64,000 nt of DNA from Paenibacillus sp. RC334 (lineage in GTDB: Bacteria; Bacillota; Bacilli; Paenibacillales; Paenibacillaceae). Shown here piece after piece: positions 46,254 to 54,539 of the stretch (position 1 is the stretch's first letter; every line of letters starts with the position of its first letter). Location of the stretch: the NCBI RefSeq assembly GCF_030034735.1, contig NZ_CP125370.1:1116001-1180000 (forward strand). Direction: 5' to 3'. Under the pieces are notes generated by a model, which worked only from the letters and a program-made list of their open reading frames with translations, made no database searches and was not told the DNA's origin. The translations under genes were made by a program, and so were the position numbers.

Positions 46254-46443
46254 TTTTGTGCTCCTTCCACACATGTAACTGATCCCGTTATAGAACGGGA
46301 TGGATATTTTCTGCCCGAATGGCTCTTCTCCATCATACCTCCCGGTTCACAACTTGTCAGCGTCTAAAAGGCTTGCTTTTGAAAAAAATATGCGATGTCC
46401 AAATGAATTTGGACTATCGCATAAAAACAACCTTCTGACATAC

Positions 46444-46484
46444 AGCAGCGTCCGAAACCATTGGGATTCCGGACGCTGCTTTTG
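46444..46484. terminator. Inverted repeat, probable terminator between convergent-side genes
   Basis: AGCAGCGTCCG (46444-46454) pairs perfectly with CGGACGCTGCT (46470-46480). The T run is weak on both strands. It lies just past the 5'-nucleotidase stop. Confidence 0.55.
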
Positions 46485-46497
46485 CAAGCTTATTGAA

Positions 46498-48384
46498 TTA
46501 GGCCGGGAGGTCAAGCTTTTGTCCCGGATAAATGCGGTGAGGATTTTTCAGCTTGTTCAGCTTTTGAAGCTGTTGCCAGGTGATACCGTATTGGCGGGAA
46601 ATGTCATACAGTGTATCCCCGGACTTTACAATATACACATGGCTTTTTGTAGCTTGTGCAGAAGCAGGTGTCTGCTGTGGCTTCGCTGTTTGAGCTTTGG
46701 CTGGTGCAGGTTTCGCAGACGGGGTAGAGACCACTTGCGGTTCTTCCTGCACGGGTGCCGGTGTTGCGGTTGGAGCAGATGGTACAGGCTGCGCGGCAGG
46801 AACGGAAGCCTTGCCGTCTGCTTTGGCTTCTTGAATGCGGCCGTCTGCTTGTACTTGCAGGCTGGCGGAGCCAACCTTTTGCATGTAGCGAATCAGCGCC
46901 TCGTCAAGCGATCCGAACATACCTGCCTGCGGATATTTGGCGAACATTGTATACTGATCTCCGCCTACAGCAGTAAAGTCATTGGTTGCCAGTGTGTACG
47001 TGGCATCAGGATCAAGCGTTTTTCCGCCAATCAGAATGGAGTGGACGCGACTTCCCTTGGCTGCCGATGTATCTATTTTAAACGAGATCCCCGATACTTG
47101 TGGAAAACCGCCGCTTGGCTCCGGATAGGAGGCTGTGCCATTTTCAAGTGCTGCCTGAATGTCGGAGCCTTTCACTTTCAGGGTAACAATCTGGTTGCCA
47201 AAGGGCAGCACAGTGATGATGTCTCCCTTGGTTACCGTTCCTGTCTTGATGGACGCCCGAATGCCGCCGCCGTTGGTCAGGGCCATATCTGCCCCCGAAA
47301 TATCACGCATGGCATCGGTGAGCAGGTCGCCGAGATTCGTTTCACCTGCACGTACCTTTTCACGCGCTCCTTCCAGGTTCACACTCGTTTGTGCTACAAC
47401 TTCTTTGAGAATAGGCTCCTGTTCCTTCTGGATGGAAGCGATCAATGAAGTAATCTCAGCATTTGGCTGAATGTCGGCTGCTTGCGTCGAATCAATCAGC
47501 TTGGCTTGTTTTTGGGTAACCTTACCCCCGTCGACCCATAAATCAACAACGCCCAGATACTTCGTATATTCACCCGCGCTTGCGATCAGTGTACCATTGT
47601 CACCGACCAAGCCTTTTTCCAGTACGGTATGGCTGTGTCCATCAATGAAAATATCAATGCCAGGCACTTCCTTGACGACCTTAAGGCTGGTGTCTTTGCT
47701 GGAAGCATCTTGTCCCAGATGACCAAGGACCACGACCACGTCCACTTTACTGCGGATTTCATCTACAGCCGCTTTGGCTTCAGCCGCGGGATCGGTGAAT
47801 TGAATGCCCTCGACATTTTTAGGATTCGTTTTGTATGCCGTTTCGGGTGTGGTCAGGCCGATAATGCCGATTTTAACGCCATCGACCTCTTTAATGACAT
47901 AAGGCTGGAACAAACGTGTTCCGTCCGTTTGCTTAATATTGGCGCTGAGTACCGGGAATTGAATTTCCTTACTCAACTCTACAAGATGCTTCCAGCCGTA
48001 ATTAAACTCATGGTTGCCTGGTACCATCGCATCATAGCCCAGCTTGTTAACCACTTTTACAATGCTCTCACCGTTGACCAAAGTAGCGAAAGTCGTTCCA
48101 TGAACAGTATCTCCGTCATCCAGCAGCAGCGTATTGGGATTGGAAGCACGGTACTGATCAATGATGCCTGCCAGCTTGGCGAAGCCCATTTCCTTGTCGT
48201 TTGCCACCACGTGGGAATGAGTATCGTTCGTATGTAGGATGGTGATGTGTTTCCCGCTGACCGGAGGAGTTGCAGCTCCCGCTGTTCCCGTACTGACTGC
48301 CGGGTCCGCTGCTGCTGTGCCAAGACATCCGAGCAGAAGCGCGGCGGTCGTCAAGATGGACGAGATTTTTTTCCATGAGTTCAT
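46498..48384 (-). CDS. Secreted bifunctional metallophosphatase / 5'-nucleotidase with LysM
   Basis: 628 residues with a signal peptide. Metallophosphatase motifs are HTNDTHSHV, LLLDDGDT, VPGNHEFNYG and FIDGHSHTV; the 5'-nucleotidase C-terminal domain has LTNGGGIRASIK and SYPEPSGGFPQVSG. After a Pro/Ala-rich linker a LysM domain ends the protein (VKSGDTLYDISRQYGITWQQ), which should hold it on peptidoglycan. It releases phosphate and nucleosides from extracellular nucleotides. Confidence 0.92.
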   Translation of the reverse strand: MNSWKKISSILTTAALLLGCLGTAAADPAVSTGTAGAATPPVSGKHITILHTNDTHSHVVANDKEMGFAKLAGIIDQYRASNPNTLLLDDGDTVHGTTFATLVNGESIVKVVNKLGYDAMVPGNHEFNYGWKHLVELSKEIQFPVLSANIKQTDGTRLFQPYVIKEVDGVKIGIIGLTTPETAYKTNPKNVEGIQFTDPAAEAKAAVDEIRSKVDVVVVLGHLGQDASSKDTSLKVVKEVPGIDIFIDGHSHTVLEKGLVGDNGTLIASAGEYTKYLGVVDLWVDGGKVTQKQAKLIDSTQAADIQPNAEITSLIASIQKEQEPILKEVVAQTSVNLEGAREKVRAGETNLGDLLTDAMRDISGADMALTNGGGIRASIKTGTVTKGDIITVLPFGNQIVTLKVKGSDIQAALENGTASYPEPSGGFPQVSGISFKIDTSAAKGSRVHSILIGGKTLDPDATYTLATNDFTAVGGDQYTMFAKYPQAGMFGSLDEALIRYMQKVGSASLQVQADGRIQEAKADGKASVPAAQPVPSAPTATPAPVQEEPQVVSTPSAKPAPAKAQTAKPQQTPASAQATKSHVYIVKSGDTLYDISRQYGITWQQLQKLNKLKNPHRIYPGQKLDLPA

Positions 48385-48575
48385 GTTGTTCTTTCAACCT
48401 CCTATAAAATGAATGAATTAGAGAAACCACTTACGTCCACATTTTATCAGAAGATTGTAAAAATAACTTCTATTTTATATTAGGGCACTAAATTTTTTTG
48501 CATATCGGTTGTTAAAGCCATCGCCAAATTACCTATATTGAAGATGAATTAATAAACGACAATTAGATGTGGGAA

Positions 48576-49001
48576 CTAATGTTCCGTTTTAGGGTCAAAA
48601 AAAAGGGCAGCCTCCTTGGGCAGACCGATCCGAGATAAATAATGCTCCTGCGTTTCGTCAGTAAGCGGTGGTTGTCCTTCACTGAGCAATAGCACAGCGA
48701 ACCGGTTGGCTTGCATCTCAAATTTGCCGGGGAAAAAGTAGGAATGCTCCTCCATAAAAAAGCGGCTGACGCCTTTATGAAGCCGATCATGCCCTAATTC
48801 ATGCGCACAGACGAATCGTTCCCATTCCGGTGTAAGCCCGTTGTGGATGACGATGAATCTTCTGCGCAGCTTGCGGTAATACAGCCCTTTGGTTGTGGGG
48901 CCCAGATCGCAATAACGGATATGGATACCCAGAGCTTCCGCAATATCGAAGGGGGAGTTCGTACGGTATTTTCGGACGAGTTTGTGAATGAGTTCGTTCA
49001 T
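48576..49001 (-). CDS. ImmA/IrrE-family metallopeptidase
   Basis: 141 residues. The zinc-peptidase motif is VCAHELGHDRLH (H-E-x-x-H). It follows an XRE regulator gene after 11 bases. This is the ImmR/ImmA arrangement of mobile elements, in which the protease cleaves the repressor on a damage or cell-density signal. Here the pair is divergent from the tailocin genes, so it is a good candidate for their switch. Confidence 0.88.
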   Translation of the reverse strand: MNELIHKLVRKYRTNSPFDIAEALGIHIRYCDLGPTTKGLYYRKLRRRFIVIHNGLTPEWERFVCAHELGHDRLHKGVSRFFMEEHSYFFPGKFEMQANRFAVLLLSEGQPPLTDETQEHYLSRIGLPKEAALFFDPKTEH

Positions 49002-49012
49002 GCGCTCACCTA

Positions 49013-49483
49013 CTATTCCTGATCACTGCCCGCTGGGGGCGATTTGGGTTTATGCTTGTTCATCTGTTTGGCTTCCCAGAACAGACCTGTCAGCACATCC
49101 TTGATCCGTTGACGATCTTCTTTATCCAGTGGAATGCCGTCGAACATCAATTCGCCGTCTTCCTCCAGCATTTTTTTAAAATCCCGGCGGTCCTTGGAAG
49201 TAGCCCATTCCGGTACGCTGGAACGATAGGAGTCGTGTGAATGTTGCTCTACGGAATCATGGTCTCCCCAATATCCGGCGTTCTTCATCATCTCGGTATA
49301 CGATACGCCGAGCGCGTCCGCTATTTTGCGGAGAGTAGAGGGCTTGGGTACTCCACGCAGCCCGTTTTCAATGCGGGAAATTTGTGAATTGCTGATGCCA
49401 GCGGCTTCTGCCAATTGGTTAATGCTCCATTGCTTGTGCTCACGCTGCTGCTTTAAGTATGTTCCAAATGCTGGTTGTTCCAC
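49013..49483 (-). CDS. XRE-family repressor (ImmR-like)
   Basis: 156 residues from a GTG complementary to 49481-49483, eight bases after AAGGGAG; a TTG seven codons upstream is the alternative. A C1-type helix-turn-helix (SINQLAEAAGISNSQISRIE) is followed by an acidic region with conserved WAKDRRDFKK-like block (WATSKDRRDFKKMLEEDGEL). Paired with the ImmA protease. A 104-bp hairpin repeat lies between its start and the ArpU gene. Confidence 0.85.
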   Translation of the reverse strand: MEQPAFGTYLKQQREHKQWSINQLAEAAGISNSQISRIENGLRGVPKPSTLRKIADALGVSYTEMMKNAGYWGDHDSVEQHSHDSYRSSVPEWATSKDRRDFKKMLEEDGELMFDGIPLDKEDRQRIKDVLTGLFWEAKQMNKHKPKSPPAGSDQE

Positions 49484-49714
49484 AATGGCGGCTCCCTTCT
49501 GCAACAGAATAAAAGATTAGTTTCATTATACCATTAGGTAAATAGTAAAAGCACGTAATATGCCAAAAGGCATAGGAAAATAAAGCGAATATCCTGTTTT
49601 TGAAGCTATACCGCTTTTTTTGCTGATGGATAGCTATCCTAAATAATGCTATGTTATACTCATAATACGAACAAAAGGGGAACAAATTGTAAACGTAAGA
49701 GTTGTACGATTGAG

Positions 49715-49818
49715 GATTTTGCAAAAATCCAATAAGCGACTTCCAATGAACAATATATAGATCGAAAGGGTCTAGTTCGTCTATATATTGCACTTTGGAG
49801 CGACTGGAATCGAATTTT
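49715..49818. repeat. 104-bp imperfect inverted repeat, copy 2
   Basis: Reverse-complementary to 8401-8504 with about five mismatches. It lies in the divergent gap between the XRE repressor (minus) and the ArpU gene (plus), so it may affect both promoters. The ends GATTTTGCAAAAATCC and its partner GGAATCGAATTTTGCAAAA are imperfectly inverted. Confidence 0.8.
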
Positions 49819-49883
49819 GCAAAATTCTGGATCTAAAAAATACATCATTGTCAAAAGGCATAAGATAAGGAGTGTTGCTTTAC

Positions 49884-50360
49884 ATGAAAAATAACCTACC
49901 CGAATTGGACAGACGCAAAACGCAGAACGCACTGGAGGGGGTATTTGAAAAATATCGGATCTATAAAACCATTACCTTTATGGACCGGGAAAGTTTTATC
50001 ACTGCCGGCTATACGGATCGCCCGAACAGCCCGACGAATGTGACCAGCGATCCAACGGCACGGACAGCCGTATATAATGTAGATGCTCCTGCGGCTCGCT
50101 TGGCTTATTGTGAAATGGTGGATGCCGTAGTCGGCCGTTTGAATGAACGCGAACAGCTGCTCATCCGTGAGCGTTATTTAAAGGATGACGATGTGTTCGA
50201 CTACAAGGTTTACAATTATGTACTCGACCCGCCAGTAAGCAAGGATACGTACACGAAAATCCGCACACGGGCTTTTTACAAAATGGCGCTTGCACTGGCG
50301 GATCAAGGTGTGTTGAATCTGGCGGGTTTACAGAAGGGTACGGATCGAAAATTGGGATAG
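49884..50360 (+). CDS. ArpU-family phage-type late transcription regulator
   Basis: 158 residues from the ATG at 49884, after AAGGAG. The helical ArpU pattern is seen in the two halves, with AYCEMVDAVVGRLNEREQLL then the sigma-70-region-4-like VSKDTYTKIRTRAFYKMALA. In phages and PBSX-like elements ArpU activates late (structural) genes. It precedes the tail cluster and is likely its activator. Confidence 0.75.
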   Translation: MKNNLPELDRRKTQNALEGVFEKYRIYKTITFMDRESFITAGYTDRPNSPTNVTSDPTARTAVYNVDAPAARLAYCEMVDAVVGRLNEREQLLIRERYLKDDDVFDYKVYNYVLDPPVSKDTYTKIRTRAFYKMALALADQGVLNLAGLQKGTDRKLG

Positions 50361-50412
50361 TGTAATAATTATCCATTCGTTCGCATTTCTATTTTAATAT
50401 CGTTTCTTAAAA

Positions 50413-50453
50413 GGCTTTGATTTCCTGCAATAGCGGGGGTCAAGGTCTTTTTT
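50413..50453 (+). terminator. Hairpin terminator after arpU
   Basis: GGCTTTGA (50413-50420) pairs with TCAAGGTC (50440-50447) with wobble pairs, inner CCTG/CGGG, then T6. The 50361-50695 gap otherwise holds only the second terminator and the ribosome site of the tail operon. Confidence 0.65.
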
Positions 50454-50616
50454 AATAACGAGAACACATGTTCTCTAAATACCGCCTAATTTCATCCCTA
50501 GTCTCTGCTTTTATCGTCCATTTCCCCGGCAACGCATTCGTTATAAGGGTGTAAGATTGTATCATCGGGAATCAAGACAAGAGGACATACCGAAGACACA
50601 CACAGTCAAACGTTAG

Positions 50617-50639
50617 CCGGCCACCAGGGCCGGTTTTTT
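50617..50639 (+). terminator. Intrinsic terminator in the tail-operon leader
   Basis: CCGGCC (50617-50622) / GGCCGG (50628-50633), then T6. It stands 45 bases before the first tail-operon ribosome site, so late transcripts would have to start after it or read through it. Confidence 0.8.
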
Positions 50640-50695
50640 CATGCGGTTGTCGTCCCTGTCGATTCCCGGGAATTGTTTTACAGAAAGGAGGAGTC

Positions 50696-50833
50696 GTGTT
50701 GCCTAAGCAATGGATGCTGCAATGCATGAGGTTGAGGCTGCGCCGGATGAGAACACGGAAGTGGAAAAAAGCCTGGCTAAGCAGCCACAACATGCGAGTG
50801 CAGGATGCGCAAAGGTGGCATGCCGCAGGATGA
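50696..50833 (+). CDS. Small basic protein, translationally coupled leader of the tail operon
   Basis: 45 codons from a GTG at 50696 (or TTG at 50699), directly after the very strong site AAAGGAGGAG at 50684-50693. The product is very basic (LRLRRMRTRKWKKAWL). Its stop TGA overlaps the next gene's ATG (ATGA at 50830-50833). It may be a real small protein or a leader that loads ribosomes onto the next gene. Confidence 0.45.
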   Translation: MLPKQWMLQCMRLRLRRMRTRKWKKAWLSSHNMRVQDAQRWHAAG

Positions 50834-51693
50834 GACAAGCCTTTAAACAAAAGCTCATTGAAATTGTTCCAGCGCTACAAGGGCGCGTATACGATGTTCA
50901 GCCACCGTCGCAGGCGGCAGAGGAGCCGTACGCGGTTATGGCGCTGGGCGAGGAAATCTGGAAGTCGTCCTGGGCTGGATATCGGCAGGTTGTCCGTATC
51001 AAGCTGTACGCAGGACAAGCCGGGCTGGCACAGGCCGATGTATGGGCGAACGCCCTGATTGCCGGACTGCACCGGGAACCGGTGACAGGCGAAGGCGAGG
51101 ACACGTCGGCTTTTACCGCGCACTATTTGGGCGTGCGGGATGCGGAAAAGCTGGACACCGTCACGTGCAAGGCCTACAGAACGCTGCGATTTGGCGTGTA
51201 TGTGCCTGAAACGGAAGGGAGTCCGGCGGCCGCTCCGGCAAACGGTGTTGCACAGCCGGATGAATGGCTGGCGGCGCTGACCCGCTGGACACAGAAGCAG
51301 CTGGGTGAGACGTGGTCGGTATACGCCGATGCATGGCCCGCACAGCCGGGACGCCACTCGGTGCTATGGCGGCTAAGCGGCTGCGAGACAAGGATGGCGG
51401 GAGCCTCCATGTATGAACTCCGCAAACGGTTCATTGGGCACGTTATTGCCCCGGACACTGCTGAAGAGAACCGCGGGGCTTCCGTGCTGGTCGAGGGCTT
51501 TGGCGCTCAAATTCAGCTTCCTCTGGATCAGGAGAAGGGCCGTTATATGTCCACGGCGGAAGCTTCCGCAGACTTGCAGGCGGATGCGATTTTGGACGGT
51601 CAGCTCCGGCTGACGCTGGTACAGCGGCGGATGCGTCCGGCTGAGGAAGCGGCGTTAATCCGCAGAGTGGAAATTCATCCTATTTTGAAATGA
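50830..51693 (+). CDS. Tail completion/terminator-like protein (putative)
   Basis: 287 residues from the ATG at 50830; an ATG at 50710 is in frame but 17 bases from the ribosome site, while 50830 is stop-start coupled to the preceding ORF. The first half (MRQAFKQKLIEIVPALQGRV) looks like a DUF3168-type tail completion protein, and the second half, after a Pro/Ala-rich linker, has a similar alpha/beta pattern. It may therefore be an internal duplication. It begins the tail genes before the sheath gene. Confidence 0.5.
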   Translation: MRQAFKQKLIEIVPALQGRVYDVQPPSQAAEEPYAVMALGEEIWKSSWAGYRQVVRIKLYAGQAGLAQADVWANALIAGLHREPVTGEGEDTSAFTAHYLGVRDAEKLDTVTCKAYRTLRFGVYVPETEGSPAAAPANGVAQPDEWLAALTRWTQKQLGETWSVYADAWPAQPGRHSVLWRLSGCETRMAGASMYELRKRFIGHVIAPDTAEENRGASVLVEGFGAQIQLPLDQEKGRYMSTAEASADLQADAILDGQLRLTLVQRRMRPAEEAALIRRVEIHPILK

Positions 51694-51703
51694 GGTGGTC
51701 CGA

Positions 51704-51922
51704 GTGACCTTGGACAACAACGGGAAAGCCCCGGTTAATGCCGGGCAGGAAGCAAGCGGTCCCCGCTATACGCTGGAGGAGCTTAAGGAACACGCGGAAC
51801 AATTGTTTTCCGTGAAGGAAGAAGTGCTGGCAGGCGCATTTTTTGGCACACAGGACAAGCTGTTCACGGTAGCAGAAGCACACACTAAAATCGAACAATT
51901 TATGAAAGCGAAGGTGGACTAA
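51704..51922 (+). CDS. Small tail-cluster protein of unknown function
   Basis: 72 residues from the GTG at 51704, with GAGGTGG upstream; a GTG at 51695 is the alternative. Helical and acidic (YTLEELKEHAEQLFSVKEEV). It is squeezed between the putative tail-completion gene and the sheath gene with two bases to spare, so it is part of the operon. Function not known. Confidence 0.6.
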   Translation: MTLDNNGKAPVNAGQEASGPRYTLEELKEHAEQLFSVKEEVLAGAFFGTQDKLFTVAEAHTKIEQFMKAKVD

Positions 51923-51924
51923 TT

Positions 51925-53391
51925 ATGGCAGGCGGAACATGGGAAAACACGAATAAACCGGTATTGCCGGGTTTGTATATGAATTTTCAGGCAGCAGCAG
52001 CTTCAGCTATTCAAGGTGGTTCACGCGGTACGGTCGTTGTGCCGGTTAAAGCCAACTGGGGACCTGTACGTGAGTTTGTAGAGATTGGCAGCGAAACGGC
52101 GATCAACCAAATCTTTTCGAATGACAGTCTGGATGGAGCAACAGCGTATTCTACGCTGTATCTGGCTCTGCTGGGTGGACCGAAAAAGCTGTTGGCCTAC
52201 CGTTTGGCAGATGACACGGCTGCTCAAGCAACTGTGACGCTGAAAAGCGGCGGTGAGGCCCCAACCGATGTGCTGCGCTTGCAGGCTTTGTACACAGGTA
52301 GTCGTGGTAATGGCTTTGCCGTAACGGTACAGCCAACCTTGGGTGACGAGCAAGCCCGTGAGGTGCGTCTCTATGAGGGCACTAAGCTGCTGGGTACGTA
52401 TAAAGGCAGCGACGGTACGGCTGCTTCGATTGCCGAAGCGATGAACAAGAACAGCGAAAATGTATGGGTGAAGGCGGAAGTTGTCGGCAACGGCGGCATT
52501 CCGGTGGATGTCAGCGGCGTACATCTCACAGGCGGTAACAGCGGTAATAGCAAGCTGGTTAATGCAGACTACATCGCCATGCAGGAAGCGCTGGAAGGAC
52601 AGGAATTTAACGTCCTCGCGCTGGATTATGCAGCCGATCTGGCCTTGCTGCAAAGCTTTGCCGCGTGGATCAAGCGTGTCCGGAGCGAAGGCAAGGGTGT
52701 TATCGCCGTGTTCGGTGGTTCTGCGGCGGATGATGTATCCAAAACCGCTGTCAGCCTGGCCTCTGCCCGCTCCCTGGCGCTCAACCATGAAGGTATCGTA
52801 AACGTGGGTACTGGCGTGCGTCTGGCAGGTACGGACTACAGCTCCGCTCAAACGGCTGCTTATGTAGCCGGACTGATCGCAGGCCAACGTCTGAATCAAT
52901 CCGCCACATATGCGGTGACGCCTTTTGAGGATGTAACCCGCCGCTGGACACGCTCCGAGCAGGAGCAGGCTGTCCGCAATGGTGTCTTCCTGCTGTTCTT
53001 CGACGGCCGTCAGGTCAAAGCGTTGCGTGGGATCAACAGCTTGGTGAACCCGGCTGCCGGGCAAAACAACGCATGGAAGAAAATCCGTTCCATCCGCGTT
53101 ATGGATGCTATTAACGCTGACTTGCAGCGTGCAGCCGAAGAGACCTACATCGGCAAAATCAACAACACGGTAGAAGGCCGTCTGGCACTCATCGGTGCGA
53201 TCAAAGAATACCTGGCACAGCTGTCGCTAAGCAACGTTATCGAAGCCGATGGCTACGATGTCATTCTCGACCCAGCCTACTATGGTGATGCGCCAGTCAT
53301 CAAACCGGAGCCGGACCAAGTGTTCCTGCAATGGAATGTGAAGCTGACCGACGTGATGGAGCAACTGTTCGGTACATTTTACGTGCAATAA
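51925..53391 (+). CDS. Contractile tail sheath protein (XkdK-like)
   Basis: 488 residues, the usual size of a PBSX-type sheath (about 466). N-terminal NKPVLPGLYMNFQAAAASAI, TVVVPVKANWGPVREFVEIG and C-terminal EGRLALIGAIKEYLAQLSLS with VQWNVKLTDVME-like end (LQWNVKLTDVMEQLFGTFYV) match phage tail sheath proteins. It contracts to drive the tube through the target envelope. The gene is GC-rich, unlike the following four. Confidence 0.9.
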   Translation: MAGGTWENTNKPVLPGLYMNFQAAAASAIQGGSRGTVVVPVKANWGPVREFVEIGSETAINQIFSNDSLDGATAYSTLYLALLGGPKKLLAYRLADDTAAQATVTLKSGGEAPTDVLRLQALYTGSRGNGFAVTVQPTLGDEQAREVRLYEGTKLLGTYKGSDGTAASIAEAMNKNSENVWVKAEVVGNGGIPVDVSGVHLTGGNSGNSKLVNADYIAMQEALEGQEFNVLALDYAADLALLQSFAAWIKRVRSEGKGVIAVFGGSAADDVSKTAVSLASARSLALNHEGIVNVGTGVRLAGTDYSSAQTAAYVAGLIAGQRLNQSATYAVTPFEDVTRRWTRSEQEQAVRNGVFLLFFDGRQVKALRGINSLVNPAAGQNNAWKKIRSIRVMDAINADLQRAAEETYIGKINNTVEGRLALIGAIKEYLAQLSLSNVIEADGYDVILDPAYYGDAPVIKPEPDQVFLQWNVKLTDVMEQLFGTFYVQ

Positions 53392-53454
53392 GCATTTCGT
53401 GGAAAATTAGAAATCCAAAACTATATTATGGATCATTTTGAGGAGGAAAAATAA

Positions 53455-53862
53455 ATGTTGGATGCTTCAAGAGTCATTTTAGGTACGTATGGTCAGGCAT
53501 ATATTGACGGGGTATGGCAGACACATGTCAACAAGCTGGAAGCCAGTGTGGAAATTGATAAAAGAGAACTGAATTTGGTAGGTAATACCTGGAAAGTGCA
53601 TAAAAATGGAGCCAAAAAAGGGACTGGGACAATGAGCGGTTACAAAGTAACTTCTGATATGATTCGTCGTGGATTTGCAAAATTCGATATTATTTCCAAG
53701 CTGGATGATCCTGAATCTTTTGGACATGAACGTGTTCGTTTGATTCGCTGCATGCCAGATAAAATTCAGTTGGCTAACTGGACCGCTGGAGAAGAAGTAC
53801 CGGAGGAAACGACATTTACCTTTGAAGGCTACGAGCTTCTCGATCCTATCGTCGCTGAGTAA
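53455..53862 (+). CDS. Tail tube protein (XkdM-like)
   Basis: 135 residues. Opens DASRVILGTYGQAYIDGVWQ and has the conserved NTWKVHKNGAKKGTGTMSGY and MPDKIQLANWTAGEEVPEET blocks of XkdM-type tubes. Good AGGAGGA site upstream. It polymerises into the inner tube of the contractile tail. Confidence 0.9.
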   Translation: MLDASRVILGTYGQAYIDGVWQTHVNKLEASVEIDKRELNLVGNTWKVHKNGAKKGTGTMSGYKVTSDMIRRGFAKFDIISKLDDPESFGHERVRLIRCMPDKIQLANWTAGEEVPEETTFTFEGYELLDPIVAE

Positions 53863-53927
53863 TTTATTGCTTAATAGTGGGCCTGGAGTAATCCAGGCCT
53901 AATTAAAAAATATTAGGGGGATATAAA

Positions 53928-54362
53928 ATGAGCTTGCCAGAAAACATGTCAGAAGAACAAATTTTAGATAGTCTTTTTGAAGCCGCAGACAAATTACCAG
54001 AGGAAACTGTTCGTATTCAGCGCTTGGATATGCTTCTCACACTTCGTGGCTTAACTTCCAACAAAGTCGATAGCATCCGTGAACGTTGCACAATTCGTAA
54101 AACAATTAAAGGCCGTGTGGATGAAAAAGTAGATACAGAAACATTTAATGCGTTGCTTATCTCTGAAGCTACGGCTGGACTGGAAGTCAAAGGCCTCCAA
54201 ATTAATGGATGGGGTGATCCGCGAATCACTAGCCGTCTCAAATTGTCCGGTGGTGAACAGGCAGTACGTCGTATGCTTTTGGCTGGTGAGTTGGATGCGG
54301 TAGGTGACAAAGTTCTGGAACTATCCGGCTTCGGTGTGGAGATTGATGATCTAAAAAACTGA
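53928..54362 (+). CDS. Tail assembly chaperone, short form (XkdN-like, gpG-type)
   Basis: 144 residues. Resembles XkdN, with TLRGLTSNKVDSIRERCTIR and LKLSGGEQAVRRMLLAGELD. It lies between tube and tape-measure genes, the normal place of the G/GT chaperones. The codons at the end are CTA AAA AAC TGA, so the slippery heptamer A AAA AAC ends right before the stop. A -1 shift would add 53 codons (see next entry). Confidence 0.85.
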   Translation: MSLPENMSEEQILDSLFEAADKLPEETVRIQRLDMLLTLRGLTSNKVDSIRERCTIRKTIKGRVDEKVDTETFNALLISEATAGLEVKGLQINGWGDPRITSRLKLSGGEQAVRRMLLAGELDAVGDKVLELSGFGVEIDDLKN

Positions 54363-54520
54363 TTCGCTCCGGCGGGATGACGACGCTGCTGTATCATTTG
54401 TGGATACGGCATCATCTCCGTCCCGGAGAGTTTTGGGCCTTAAACAGAGGAGAAAAATCCATGTTAATCGCATTTGCACAAGAGGAACTGGATGCATTAT
54501 CCAAACAAATACAGCAATGA
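54353..54520 (+). CDS. Predicted -1 frameshift extension of the tail assembly chaperone (gpGT-type)
   Basis: The heptamer A AAA AAC occupies 54353-54359 and the 0-frame stop follows at once. In the -1 frame an open reading stretch runs from 54359 to the TGA at 54518-54520: LIRSGGMTTLLYHLWIRHHL then RPGEFWALNRGEKSMLIAFA. The pattern GEF.AL..GEK..L.AFA.EE is typical of the T-part of tail chaperones. The long product would be about 197 residues. No separate start or ribosome site opens this frame, which supports frameshifting. Confidence 0.85.
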   Translation, partial: KKLIRSGGMTTLLYHLWIRHHLRPGEFWALNRGEKSMLIAFAQEELDALSKQIQQ

Positions 54521-54539
54521 TACGTTAGGAGGTGAATAT

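Noticed and set aside
46300..47448. 382-codon plus-strand open frame antisense to the 5'-nucleotidase
   Set aside because: Lies over a well-supported gene with full metallophosphatase motifs; product is Arg/Cys-rich shadow sequence without a ribosome site.
52021..53064. 347-codon minus-strand open frame inside the sheath gene
   Set aside because: Fully antisense to a clear tail sheath gene and with no start signal or recognisable domain.
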